This document shows, piece by piece, positions 1 to 5,241 of a DNA stretch of 6,662 nt (position 1 is the first letter of the stretch; every line of letters begins with the position of its first letter). Origin of the DNA: Chloroflexota bacterium (lineage in GTDB: Bacteria; Chloroflexota; Dehalococcoidia; Bin125); the NCBI GenBank assembly GCA_026707335.1, contig JAPOXB010000124.1, positions 1 through 6,662 of the forward strand, read 5' to 3'. Both the position numbers and the translations under genes were made by a program. Below the pieces are notes generated by a model, which saw only the letters and a list, made by a program, of their open reading frames with translations, made no database searches and was not told the origin of the DNA.

Positions 1-460
1 GCATCCCCGCCATGCCGAAGCAGGCCGCGTTCGCGGCGGCCGTCTCCAGCCCGTGGCCGAGCAGCAGCGGCGCCGCCAGCAGCAGCGCCCCTCCCGCGCC
101 GAGCGCGGTCCTGCGTCCCGGCCGGCGCCTGCGCGGGGCCTGGACTTCGGTCTCGCTGACGGGTTCGTAGGCCGTCCAGATGGGCAGCCCGACGACGCCC
201 TCAAGGGACGTGACGAGGTGCCCCCGCGTGCAGCCGCCGGTCTGACAGCGCACGTCGATGCCGTTGCCGTCGGGCCGCTGCCGGAACGCCAGTCCATCCG
301 GCTCGCCGCCCTCGTGGCAGATCGCCGCGGTCGTGCGGAACCAGCCCCGCTCGAAGCTCACCCCCTGCGGGATGAGGCTCGCGATGCGGCCGGCGCTCGG
401 TCCCGTGTACTGCTGCGCCCTGGCGCGTCGCTCCATGGCGTCACCCTGCTCTGCGTGCAT
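1..460 (-). CDS. CHC2-like zinc-motif protein with a membrane segment, 3' end outside the window
   Basis: An open frame starts with ATG at 460 and continues without a stop to the left edge (153 codons seen). The start is well supported: AAAGGAGGG lies 7 nt upstream. Residues about 36-100 resemble the primase-type CHC2 zinc ribbon of plasmid and phage replication proteins: Trp40, then C48-H49, a strand-like stretch (GLAFRQ, then DG and GIDVRC), C72 and C77, followed by a helix (HLVTSLEGVVGLPIW). The ligand spacing (CH adjacent, C-x4-C) departs from classic C-x2-H...C-x2-C, so zinc binding is an inference. After a basic linker (residues 109-117, many Arg) comes a hydrophobic segment at about 118-136 that looks membrane-spanning. 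A primase-type ribbon joined to a membrane helix is unusual and suggests a transfer-associated DNA-handling protein held at the membrane, not a soluble primase. It points leftward, away from the T4SS genes at the right end. That it is a gene is fairly sure; its function is not. Confidence 0.72.
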   Translation of the reverse strand, partial: MHAEQGDAMERRARAQQYTGPSAGRIASLIPQGVSFERGWFRTTAAICHEGGEPDGLAFRQRPDGNGIDVRCQTGGCTRGHLVTSLEGVVGLPIWTAYEPVSETEVQAPRRRRPGRRTALGAGGALLLAAPLLLGHGLETAAANAACFGMAGM

Positions 461-467
461 TGCTGTG

Positions 468-476
468 CCCTCCTTT
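468..476 (-). promoter_or_regulatory. Strong ribosome binding site for the gene starting at 460
   Basis: The minus strand reads AAAGGAGGG here, 7 nt before ATG at 460. It is nearly a full anti-Shine-Dalgarno match and decides this start over the second in-frame ATG eight codons further in. Confidence 0.8.
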
Positions 477-700
477 CCTGGGCGTGCGCGTTGCTGGCGA
501 CCCCTGCCAGCATCCGGGCGCGGGTCATGGCTGGGGGAATGGCTGTCGAAGGACGCACGCCGCCCACGGTCGGATGCCGGACCGGGGAACGGGGTAGCTA
601 GGCCGCACCGACGCGACGCGCACGGTCTGCGAGTCAGTCGCGGACCGGCGCCTCTTCAGGTGCGGCGATGACGGGGACGGACCCGGCGCGGGACGCACCT

Positions 701-815
701 CGCCCAGGGACTCCGAGTGGCCGGCGCGGAGCGCGCAGCCGCTGCGGCAGGTGTCCCTCGGGGCCCGGCCATCAGGAGAGCTCGGCTCAACCCCTCCGGT
801 CGAGTCCCCTGGGCG
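701..815. repeat. Long imperfect inverted repeat enclosing smaller stems
   Basis: CGCCCAGGGACTC (701-713) pairs with GAGTCCCCTGGGCG (802-815), giving 13 base pairs with one bulged C. Inside it, TGGCCGG (718-724) pairs with CCGGCCA (765-771), which in turn encloses a small GCCG/CGGC stem (738-748). GGAG near 775 can pair with CTCC near 794. Together this draws a three-way junction. The high GC content makes short stems cheap, so only the outer stem is notable. Confidence 0.45.
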
Positions 816-827
816 GCCGTTCGGTGA

Positions 828-840
828 GTTCGACTCGAAC
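828..840. repeat. Odd palindrome GTTCGA-C-TCGAAC
   Basis: Two perfect 6-bp arms around a single central base. This could be a protein-binding site. On the minus strand it sits beside GATGGCCGAGCGG, which looks like the start of a serine-type tRNA, but no tRNA fold follows. Confidence 0.35.
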
Positions 841-873
841 CGCTCGGCCATCCCAGAGTCAGGGACGGACCCT

Positions 874-899
874 CCGGGTTTCTCAGGCGCGAAACCCGG
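874..899. repeat. Perfect 9-bp hairpin
   Basis: CCGGGTTTC (874-882) and GAAACCCGG (891-899) form a perfect 9-bp stem with an 8-nt loop. It lies 117 nt downstream of the coiled-coil gene's stop on the minus strand, but no T-run follows on either strand, so it is not a standard intrinsic terminator. A second pairing, CAGGC (884-888) with GCCTG (904-908), would compete with it. Confidence 0.55.
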
Positions 900-956
900 C
901 AAAGCCTGAAACCGATCCGAGTGTCACAGAGCGCCCCTGCGGAGGGAAGGGGTTCG

Positions 957-970
957 GGGCCATTCGGCCC
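957..970. repeat. GGGCC/GGCCC hairpin after the coiled-coil gene
   Basis: GGGCC (957-961) and GGCCC (966-970) are separated by four bases, about 46 nt past the stop of the minus-strand gene that ends at 1016. On the minus strand ATTT precedes the stem and no T-run follows it. It may help end or stabilise the leftward transcript; the support is weak. Confidence 0.3.
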
Positions 971-1015
971 AAATCAGTGGCTCCAATGGTGCGCCGATGT
1001 AGCAGGCCGCCTGGT

Positions 1016-1882
1016 CTACCGCCACCACAGGCCAAGGGTCAGCGCGCGCCGCAGCCAGCGCAGCGCCACATGCCGCCGGCGCTCCGCCCGGAGGTCGGCC
1101 AGCTCACGCCGCCGCCAGCCGAGGTAGCGCTCCCGCTCGGAGGGATGCAGCGGCTCCGTGTTCGGGGGCAGCGCCAGGCCATGCTCGCCGATCAGCGCGA
1201 TCTCCAGCTCCATGACGCGCTCGCGTCGCTTCGCCTGCTTGGCCTTCGAGCCCTCCCCGCGCCTGCCGCACAGCGCGCGCCACTCTTCGACGAGCGCCGC
1301 ACCCGCGCCGAAGGACTGCGCCTCGCCCGGCTGCGGCTCCACGGTGACCACGCCCCGGCCTGCGGGGGCGAACTCCCCGACGCCGCTATCGTCCGGTCCG
1401 CCGCCGTGCTCGCGAACCTGCTGCGCCTCCAACCGTGCCAGCCGGCCCGCCAGCGCCTCCGTGGTCGCGGTCCCGTCCTCCAGCCTGCGCGCCAACTCGC
1501 CGACCGCCGCCCTGGTGGCCTCCTCCACGCCTTCCCGCGCTCGCTCCAGGATCCCCAAGCGCTCCTCGGTCTCCTCGGCCCGCCGCTCCAGCGCCTCGAC
1601 TCGCGCCCGGTGCCGGAGCCCCGACTCGCCGCCTTCCTCCAGCACGCGCCGCGTGAGGGCGTCGCGCATCCGCGGCAGCAGCGCGCCCCTGTCCAGGGCC
1701 CGGTCCAGCGTGCGGTAGCTCACGCCCAGGGACTCGGCGGTCTTCATCTTGCCGGCGTCACCCACGAGGTCGCGGAGCAGGACGACCAGCCGCTCCTCGT
1801 CGACCCCGACCCCGCTGGCGGACTGGCCTGGCTCGTTCCCGGCGTCCCCGCCTCCGTCAGCCGCTGGTGCGTGCTCGTTCAC
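1016..1882 (-). CDS. KfrA-like helix-turn-helix / coiled-coil protein
   Basis: This is a 288-residue protein when started at GTG 1882, which has GAGGA 7 nt upstream. The same frame stays open to a TTG at 2092 and has an ATG at 1957, so the start could be earlier; the extra residues are low-complexity and would overlap the paired repeats upstream. Residues 1-28 are a Gly/Ala/Asp-rich lead. Residues about 30-82 hold a helix-turn-helix (KMKTAESLGVSYRTLDRAL, then a second helix). Residues about 90-157 are a Glu/Arg/Leu-rich coiled coil. After a flexible Gly/Pro stretch, residues about 195-288 form a charged helical C-terminal part that ends in a short Trp/Leu amphipathic segment. N-terminal DNA binding plus a long coiled coil is the layout of KfrA, an autoregulator of broad-host-range plasmids linked to stable maintenance. 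Homology to KfrA itself cannot be judged by eye. Binding of the TTGCA-N4-TGCAA repeats upstream is an attractive inference. Confidence 0.78.
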   Translation of the reverse strand: MNEHAPAADGGGDAGNEPGQSASGVGVDEERLVVLLRDLVGDAGKMKTAESLGVSYRTLDRALDRGALLPRMRDALTRRVLEEGGESGLRHRARVEALERRAEETEERLGILERAREGVEEATRAAVGELARRLEDGTATTEALAGRLARLEAQQVREHGGGPDDSGVGEFAPAGRGVVTVEPQPGEAQSFGAGAALVEEWRALCGRRGEGSKAKQAKRRERVMELEIALIGEHGLALPPNTEPLHPSERERYLGWRRRELADLRAERRRHVALRWLRRALTLGLWWR

Positions 1883-1889
1883 GGCGTCG

Positions 1890-1894
1890 TCCTC
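1890..1894 (-). promoter_or_regulatory. Ribosome binding site supporting GTG 1882
   Basis: The minus strand reads GAGGA, 7 nt before the GTG at 1882. The earlier in-frame candidates, ATG 1957 and TTG 2092, have poorer upstream matches, so this site favours the short form of the coiled-coil protein and leaves both 19-bp repeats in the leader or promoter. Confidence 0.5.
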
Positions 1895-1946
1895 GCCCAC
1901 TTCGGGATGTGTGGCACCCCGGGTCGGGTCACGCGCGTCCGTTCCT

Positions 1947-1965
1947 GCGACTTGCATTTCTGCAA
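1947..1965. repeat. Candidate operator, copy 1 (TTGCA-N4-TGCAA)
   Basis: GCGACTTGCATTTCTGCAA occurs here and again, identical, at 2074-2092. This copy contains the perfect inverted repeat CTTGCA-TTTC-TGCAAG (1951-1966), typical of a dimeric repressor site. It lies 65 nt upstream of the preferred start of the minus-strand HTH gene and overlaps that gene's alternative ATG at 1957. Confidence 0.65.
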
Positions 1966-2073
1966 GCTTCCCGCCCTGAAGCCGGCAACCGGGCCGTCCA
2001 CCGAAGTGCTGGCTGTGATGTCGCTGCGCTCCCGCGACACCCCGGTTTCCCCTTGCACTGGCGGTCCCTTCGA

Positions 2074-2092
2074 GCGACTTGCATTTCTGCAA
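2074..2092. repeat. Candidate operator, copy 2 (TTGCA-N4-TGCAA)
   Basis: This is an exact second copy of the 19-mer at 1947-1965, 127 bp away in the same orientation, holding TTGCA-TTTC-TGCAA (5-bp arms). A lone TTGCA half-site sits between the copies at 2053-2057. The pair lies on the promoter side of the coiled-coil regulator and between two divergent genes, as expected for autoregulation or a partition-type site. Confidence 0.65.
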
Positions 2093-2162
2093 CCGGCCTG
2101 CGATCTTCTGTACGCCCCTACTACATCACGACAGCCCCCGGAACGTGCATGTCCTGTGAGGA

Positions 2163-2188
2163 GGCTCGCGCGCGAGCCCCGGCCCGCA
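2163..2188. repeat. Dispersed GC-rich repeat, copy A, with a perfect 16-bp palindrome
   Basis: GGCTCGCGCGCGAGCC (2163-2178) is a perfect palindrome and is followed by CCGGCCCGCA. Almost the same 25-26 bases (one substitution, one indel) recur at 5141-5165. Both copies are intergenic and upstream of rightward genes. Confidence 0.5.
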
Positions 2189-2358
2189 AAGAGGCCCCTC
2201 GCAGCGCTTCCACCGGCGCGCCGGGCTGGCCGATAAGGCCGATTCTCCCCGGTGCCCTTCCCCCTCAGGTCTCAAGGGCCGAGCATTGGTATCGGGTACC
2301 CATCACCGGGGAACGCCACTGGCTCCGCCCAGCCGAACCCGGGTCAATTCCAGCACTC

Positions 2359-2364
2359 GGAAGG
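2359..2364 (+). promoter_or_regulatory. Ribosome binding site deciding GTG 2374
   Basis: GGAAGG lies 9 nt before GTG 2374. It selects this codon over far-upstream in-frame starts that would overlap the divergent gene, and over GTG 2425, which has no such match. Confidence 0.55.
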
Positions 2365-2373
2365 TGCTCCGCC

Positions 2374-3570
2374 GTGGACGGAGATCAACGGCCCGACAAT
2401 GCCCAGGCCACTGCTTCCAGCGGTGTGCTCGACCCACGAACCCTGGAGCAGGCACGTGACGCCGTGCTCGACTGGCTATCAGCCCTGGAGCGCGAGGCGA
2501 CGCGGGTCATCGCGGCGGCGGACCACACGCACTTCTCTCTCGCGGTCGACCAGCGCTTCACGGAGCAGGGCGACTTGATCGAGTGGTCGCTGTCGGCTCA
2601 ACTCGTCGTCTGCCCCGGTTGGAAGTGCGGGGTGCGGGATAACGGCGGGATTCGTTGGTGGGACCAGTGGGCCGGGGACAGGGGCCTGCGCGTCCTCGAG
2701 GGGAGCGCTGTGCGGTCCGACGAAGAGATGGCGGCGGCCGCGATACGGGCGGTGATCCCGGAAGCGCAGATCGAGAAGCTTCCGCAAGACGCACGGCGCA
2801 GGGCGGACTTCGGGGTCGTGCTCCCTGACGGGCGCTCGGCCGAGGTCGAGGCCACGATGCACACCGACGGGGGCCGCCGCGGGGTGAGCAATGTGCGCAG
2901 CCGCCGAGCGGATTCCGGGCTCGCACACGACTGGCATGTAGTCCTCGGCGACAACCGCTTCCTGAACGACTACTCGCGCGACAACGCCTTCCTGGTCAAG
3001 GAGGTGCGCCGCGTGCTAGCCGAGGTTCTGGCGCGCCTCGAGCACGAGGGGTTCGGTCCTGCGGACAATGCGCGGATCGCAGCGATCTGCGAGGAGGAGA
3101 TCGGCCGGCGGTGGCGGTGGGCCACAAGCGAGCTGCTGGAGTCGGAGCCGCCCCTCAAGATCTCCATCCTGGGGAGGGAGCCTGCCGGCGCGGGCGGCGG
3201 AAGCCTCCGCGTCGACCCGGCAACCTCCACGTTTCACTTCTCCCGGGTGACCGACGTCTCCGCACTGGTTTCGGCTGTGCAGCAGTCCATCGACCGCAAG
3301 CTGGAGCGGAACCAGTGGGACGGCGCGGCGGAGTCGAAGTGGCTCGTCGTGGTTCTGGACGAGGGAGAGGCCGCGACGCAACTGCGGGGCGTGACGGAGT
3401 TCGACGACGCCCTCCTGGACTTCAGCGACATCACGTTTTCTGGCATCGACGAGGTGTGGGTGGTTGCCTTTGGAGATGGGAGATTCACCGTCCTCCGATG
3501 CGCGGCGGCAGGCTCCCCGTGGCGCCTCTACCGGGACCTCGACATCGAACCACAACTCGAGGCGGACTGA
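2374..3570 (+). CDS. Unrecognised protein with a possible restriction-nuclease-like core
   Basis: I do not recognise this 398-residue protein (GTG start, ribosome binding site GGAAGG 9 nt upstream). The body reads like a folded, real protein with mixed hydrophobic and charged residues, three Trp within residues 83-99 and no signal peptide or membrane segment. Residues about 118-161 look like a helix (EEMAAAAIRAVIPEA), then RRADFGVVLPDG followed by AEVEAT: Asp145, then Glu157-x-Glu159 on a strand. This recalls the PD-(D/E)XK nuclease core with the usual Lys missing, so activity is uncertain. A second conserved-looking part at about 296-367 has a helix rich in Gln/Lys/Arg (VQQSIDRKLERNQW), a strand KWLVVVLD, then DEVWVVAF, as in several nuclease-fold hypothetical proteins. 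It lies between backbone genes and a toxin-antitoxin pair, a common place for defence cargo. That it is a real gene is likely; the function is inference only. Confidence 0.75.
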   Translation: MDGDQRPDNAQATASSGVLDPRTLEQARDAVLDWLSALEREATRVIAAADHTHFSLAVDQRFTEQGDLIEWSLSAQLVVCPGWKCGVRDNGGIRWWDQWAGDRGLRVLEGSAVRSDEEMAAAAIRAVIPEAQIEKLPQDARRRADFGVVLPDGRSAEVEATMHTDGGRRGVSNVRSRRADSGLAHDWHVVLGDNRFLNDYSRDNAFLVKEVRRVLAEVLARLEHEGFGPADNARIAAICEEEIGRRWRWATSELLESEPPLKISILGREPAGAGGGSLRVDPATSTFHFSRVTDVSALVSAVQQSIDRKLERNQWDGAAESKWLVVVLDEGEAATQLRGVTEFDDALLDFSDITFSGIDEVWVVAFGDGRFTVLRCAAAGSPWRLYRDLDIEPQLEAD

Positions 3571-3590
3571 TCGCCCGGAGCCGGGGCGCT

Positions 3591-3626
3591 CACCATGAAC
3601 CCGGATGACGGATGGGTTCGACGGTG
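3591..3626 (+). terminator. Weak terminator candidate after the nuclease-like gene
   Basis: GAACCC (3597-3602) and GGGTTC (3614-3619) can pair, with outer CACC (3591-3594) and GGTG (3623-3626) extending the stem across a small internal loop. It starts 20 nt after the stop codon. No T-run follows, so it may be only a stabilising hairpin. Confidence 0.3.
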
Positions 3627-3676
3627 TCACTCCCCACGCAGCATCACACCCCGTCCCCGACATTCCCTAATAGTCA

Positions 3677-3682
3677 TATACT
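3677..3682 (+). promoter_or_regulatory. -10 box giving a leaderless toxin-antitoxin mRNA
   Basis: TATACT sits in a clearly AT-rich patch (3661-3690) within very GC-rich surroundings and ends 6 nt before ATG 3689. Transcription would therefore begin at or next to the A of the start codon. There is no Shine-Dalgarno sequence before this ATG, in contrast to the neighbouring genes, which fits leaderless translation. No good -35 is visible. Short imperfect symmetries around the box (CATTC at 3661 with GAATG at 3683) could be the antitoxin's operator, but this is weak. Confidence 0.65.
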
Positions 3683-3688
3683 GAATGC

Positions 3689-4051
3689 ATGCCGTGGGAG
3701 GTCGAGTACACCGATGAGTTCGGGACGTGGTGGCGGGAGCTGCCGGAAGGCCAGCAGGACGCGGTGGCCGCCAGGGTGGAGCTGCTCATGGAGCACGGTC
3801 CCCACCTGCCCCACCCGTACTCGTCGAACATCCGCAGTTCGCGCCACGGCGCGATGCGCGAGTTGCGGGCGCAGAGCGCGGGCAGGCCGATCCGCGTCTT
3901 CTACGCCTTCAACCCGCGGCGCACGTCGATCCTGCTCATCGGCGGCGACAAGACCGGCAACGACCGCTTCTACGAGGAGTACGTGCCGGTCGCGGACGAC
4001 CTCTACGACGAACACTTGGCCGAACTGCGGCGGGAAGGACTGATCGAATGA
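3689..4051 (+). CDS. higB: HigB/RelE-family toxin (Gp49-like)
   Basis: This 120-residue protein has the size and pattern of the RelE/ParE-fold toxins of the HigB (phage Gp49-like) group, which usually act as ribosome-dependent mRNA interferases. It begins with VEYTDEFGTWWREL, an N-terminal strand and helix typical of the family. HGAMRELRAQ (53-62) and GRPIRVFYAFNPRRTSILLI (66-84) form the central sheet, with Arg60 and Arg69 as candidate RNA-contacting residues. GGDKTGNDRFYEEYVPVADDLYDEHL (in segments, 85-110) matches the C-terminal signature of a widespread toxin subgroup. It is immediately followed by its antitoxin: the stop codon overlaps the next ATG as ATGA. The toxin-first order is the hallmark of the hig arrangement. 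Its start is set by the leaderless promoter at 3677. No key region appears lost, so it is probably intact. Confidence 0.92.
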   Translation: MPWEVEYTDEFGTWWRELPEGQQDAVAARVELLMEHGPHLPHPYSSNIRSSRHGAMRELRAQSAGRPIRVFYAFNPRRTSILLIGGDKTGNDRFYEEYVPVADDLYDEHLAELRREGLIE

Positions 4052-4380
4052 GCGGACGCCGTCCATTCAAGGAACTGACGAAGGACTTCACGCCCGAGCG
4101 CCGCCGGCGCATCGAGGAGATGAAGCAGGAGCTGCTCGCCGAGATGCCGCTGCACGAGCTGCGCCGCGCGCGGTCGCTCACCCAGCAGGAACTCGCCGCC
4201 ACCCTGCGCGTGAGCCAGCCCGCCGTCGCCAAGCTGGAGCAGCGGGCGGACATCTACGTCTCCAGCCTGCGCTCCTACATCGAGGCGGTCGGCGGGCGCC
4301 TGCGGATCGTCGCCGAGTTCCCCGAGGGCGAGGTGGCCATCACCAACTTCTCGCGGGCCGGGGAGGAAGACGGCGCCTAG
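4048..4380 (+). CDS. higA: HigA-like antitoxin, XRE-type helix-turn-helix
   Basis: This 110-residue antitoxin overlaps the toxin stop by four bases (ATGA), so the two are translationally coupled. The N-terminal part (1-30, FKELTKDFTPERRRRIEEMK) is the helical lead usual in antitoxins that pair with this toxin subgroup. Residues about 35-80 form an XRE/Cro-type helix-turn-helix: SLTQQELAATL is the first DNA-binding helix and SQPAVAKLEQR the recognition helix. The C-terminal part (83-102, GGRLRIVAEFPEGEVAITNF) is the common strand pair. It should neutralise the toxin and, with it, repress the promoter around 3677. On mobile elements such pairs act as stabilisation modules and sometimes in phage defence; which applies here cannot be read from sequence. 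Confidence 0.92.
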   Translation: MSGRRPFKELTKDFTPERRRRIEEMKQELLAEMPLHELRRARSLTQQELAATLRVSQPAVAKLEQRADIYVSSLRSYIEAVGGRLRIVAEFPEGEVAITNFSRAGEEDGA

Positions 4381-4423
4381 CGGTGCGGGCACAGGGAGAA
4401 GGCCGCTGCCGGAGGCCGCCGCC

Positions 4424-5035
4424 ATGATCGAGCAGCGGGCTGATCGGGCGGTGTCCGACTACATCCAGTACCACCGTGCCGACGCTGCGAGGGAGCTGGA
4501 CTTCTATCGCGCGATCCCGGCCCTTGGGAAGGCCATCCGCCGGGCGGCTCGTGCGGACACCGCCGACGGCGGCAAGCACCCGCACCAGCGGCGGATCCCC
4601 TGCGACGCCCTCCGCGAGTTCGGAGCGCAGCTCGCACGGCGGCAACACCTCCTGCGCAGAGCGCGGTCCTTTGCCGGCCTCCATCGCGTAGTCGAGGAGG
4701 TCGGGCAATCGATTCGCGGCATCGGCGAACTCGCGATCTACGACACGGCGCATCGCATCGGCGCGCGGCTCTCGCTCGCCCCGAGGGCAGTCTACCTGCA
4801 CAGGGACACCCGGAGTGGAGCCGCGGCCGTCGGCGTCGACCCCCGCCGTTCGACCGTCGCCGTCTCCGAACTGCCCGCCGCGTTCGCGGCGCTCGAGCCA
4901 CATGAGATCGAGGACTGCCTCTGTATCTTCAAGGGCCTCCTCGCCGGCGACCCTGCTCTCCCGCTCACGGGCTGCCGGTGCAGCGGCCGCGGCTGCGCTC
5001 GCCCACGCCGCAGGACGGCGCGCGCACGCTGCTGA
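4424..5035 (+). CDS. Conserved hypothetical protein with a helix-hairpin-helix-like segment
   Basis: This 203-residue protein has its ATG 8 nt after GGAGG (4411-4415). The core (residues 10-171) follows a pattern I know from hypothetical proteins in many bacteria: a long helical N-terminal half with a conserved HQRRIP (54-59), then SIRGIGELAIYDTAHRIGARL (in part, 97-116), VYLH (123-126), SELP (148-151) and PHEIEDCLCIFK (159-170). The RGIGELAIYD stretch looks like a helix-hairpin-helix turn, which suggests nucleic-acid contact, but no enzyme activity can be assigned. The last 25 residues are Arg- and Cys-rich (C184, C186, C191, C203), unlike the core, and are probably not conserved. It lies 43 nt behind the antitoxin without a terminator between, so it may share the toxin-antitoxin transcript. 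Confidence 0.82.
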   Translation: MIEQRADRAVSDYIQYHRADAARELDFYRAIPALGKAIRRAARADTADGGKHPHQRRIPCDALREFGAQLARRQHLLRRARSFAGLHRVVEEVGQSIRGIGELAIYDTAHRIGARLSLAPRAVYLHRDTRSGAAAVGVDPRRSTVAVSELPAAFAALEPHEIEDCLCIFKGLLAGDPALPLTGCRCSGRGCARPRRRTARARC

Positions 5036-5066
5036 CCTGACCGCCCCGCGCCAGGCGTCCGCACAC

Positions 5067-5083
5067 CCAGGGGCTCGCCCTGG
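5067..5083 (+). terminator. Hairpin downstream of the hypothetical gene
   Basis: CCAGGG (5067-5072) and CCCTGG (5078-5083) form a 6-bp stem with a 5-nt loop, 32 nt after the stop codon at 5035. No T-run follows, which is not rare in such GC-rich genomes. It is a possible end of the toxin-antitoxin transcript. Confidence 0.35.
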
Positions 5084-5140
5084 CCCGGTTCACCTCCCGC
5101 TCGTCGAAAGCATGGCCCCGGCCCACCCTCCATCCCCGGG

Positions 5141-5165
5141 GGCTCGCGCGCGGGCCCGGCCCGCA
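5141..5165. repeat. Dispersed GC-rich repeat, copy B
   Basis: GGCTCGCGCGCGGGCC followed by CGGCCCGCA. It matches 2163-2188 except for one substitution, which breaks the perfect palindrome, and one missing C. It lies about 90 nt before the T4SS operon start. Confidence 0.5.
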
Positions 5166-5241
5166 CGGAAGCCTCCCCACAGCCCATGAACAGCCGCTCG
5201 CCCGCGCCCCACACTCGATGGCAGGTCCCCGACCCATCGAT

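Larger units (their letters stand above)
461..1015. other. Long noncoding region rich in inverted repeats
   Basis: I see no convincing gene in this stretch. The open frames on both strands are Arg/Pro/Ser-rich compositional shadows without ribosome binding sites. It separates the stop of the coiled-coil gene (1016) from the start of the zinc-motif gene (460), both on the minus strand. It holds several inverted repeats: a long imperfect stem (701-713 with 802-815), nested shorter stems at 718-771, an odd palindrome at 828-840, a 9-bp perfect hairpin at 874-899 and a 5-bp hairpin at 957-970. A long structured leader for the leftward gene, a noncoding RNA, or an origin of transfer are all possible. 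None is proven by the sequence. Confidence 0.6.
2093..2373. other. Divergent intergenic region
   Basis: This is the region between the leftward HTH/coiled-coil gene and the rightward nuclease-like gene. It contains a 16-bp perfect palindrome (2163-2178) and a short tandem GGCCGAT pair (near 2230). I see no clear -35/-10 pair on either strand. The frames that run through it are shadows of neighbouring genes. Confidence 0.5.

Noticed and set aside
782..852. Serine-type tRNA-like start (GATGGCCGAGCGGTTCGAG) on the minus strand
   Set aside because: No matching D-stem, anticodon stem or T-arm follows. The TTCGA part belongs to the palindrome at 828-840.
525..902. A 125-codon open frame on the minus strand in the noncoding region
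   Set aside because: Pro/Ser/Arg-rich, with no ribosome binding site and no recognisable fold pattern; it crosses the inverted repeats.
668..2236. A 522-codon open frame on the plus strand
   Set aside because: It runs antisense through the coiled-coil gene, has Arg/Pro/Ala-rich composition without domain patterns and no ribosome binding site. It is a GC-bias shadow.
2279..2360. tRNA-like ends (CCGAG ... CTCGG, with GGGTCAATTCC near the 3' end)
   Set aside because: Only five acceptor pairs form, the T-stem does not pair, and no anticodon arm can be drawn.
3727..4380. A longer version of the antitoxin (217 codons) in the same frame
   Set aside because: The extra N-terminal part overlaps the toxin gene out of frame and is low-complexity. 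ATG 4048 with the ATGA overlap is the usual hig arrangement.
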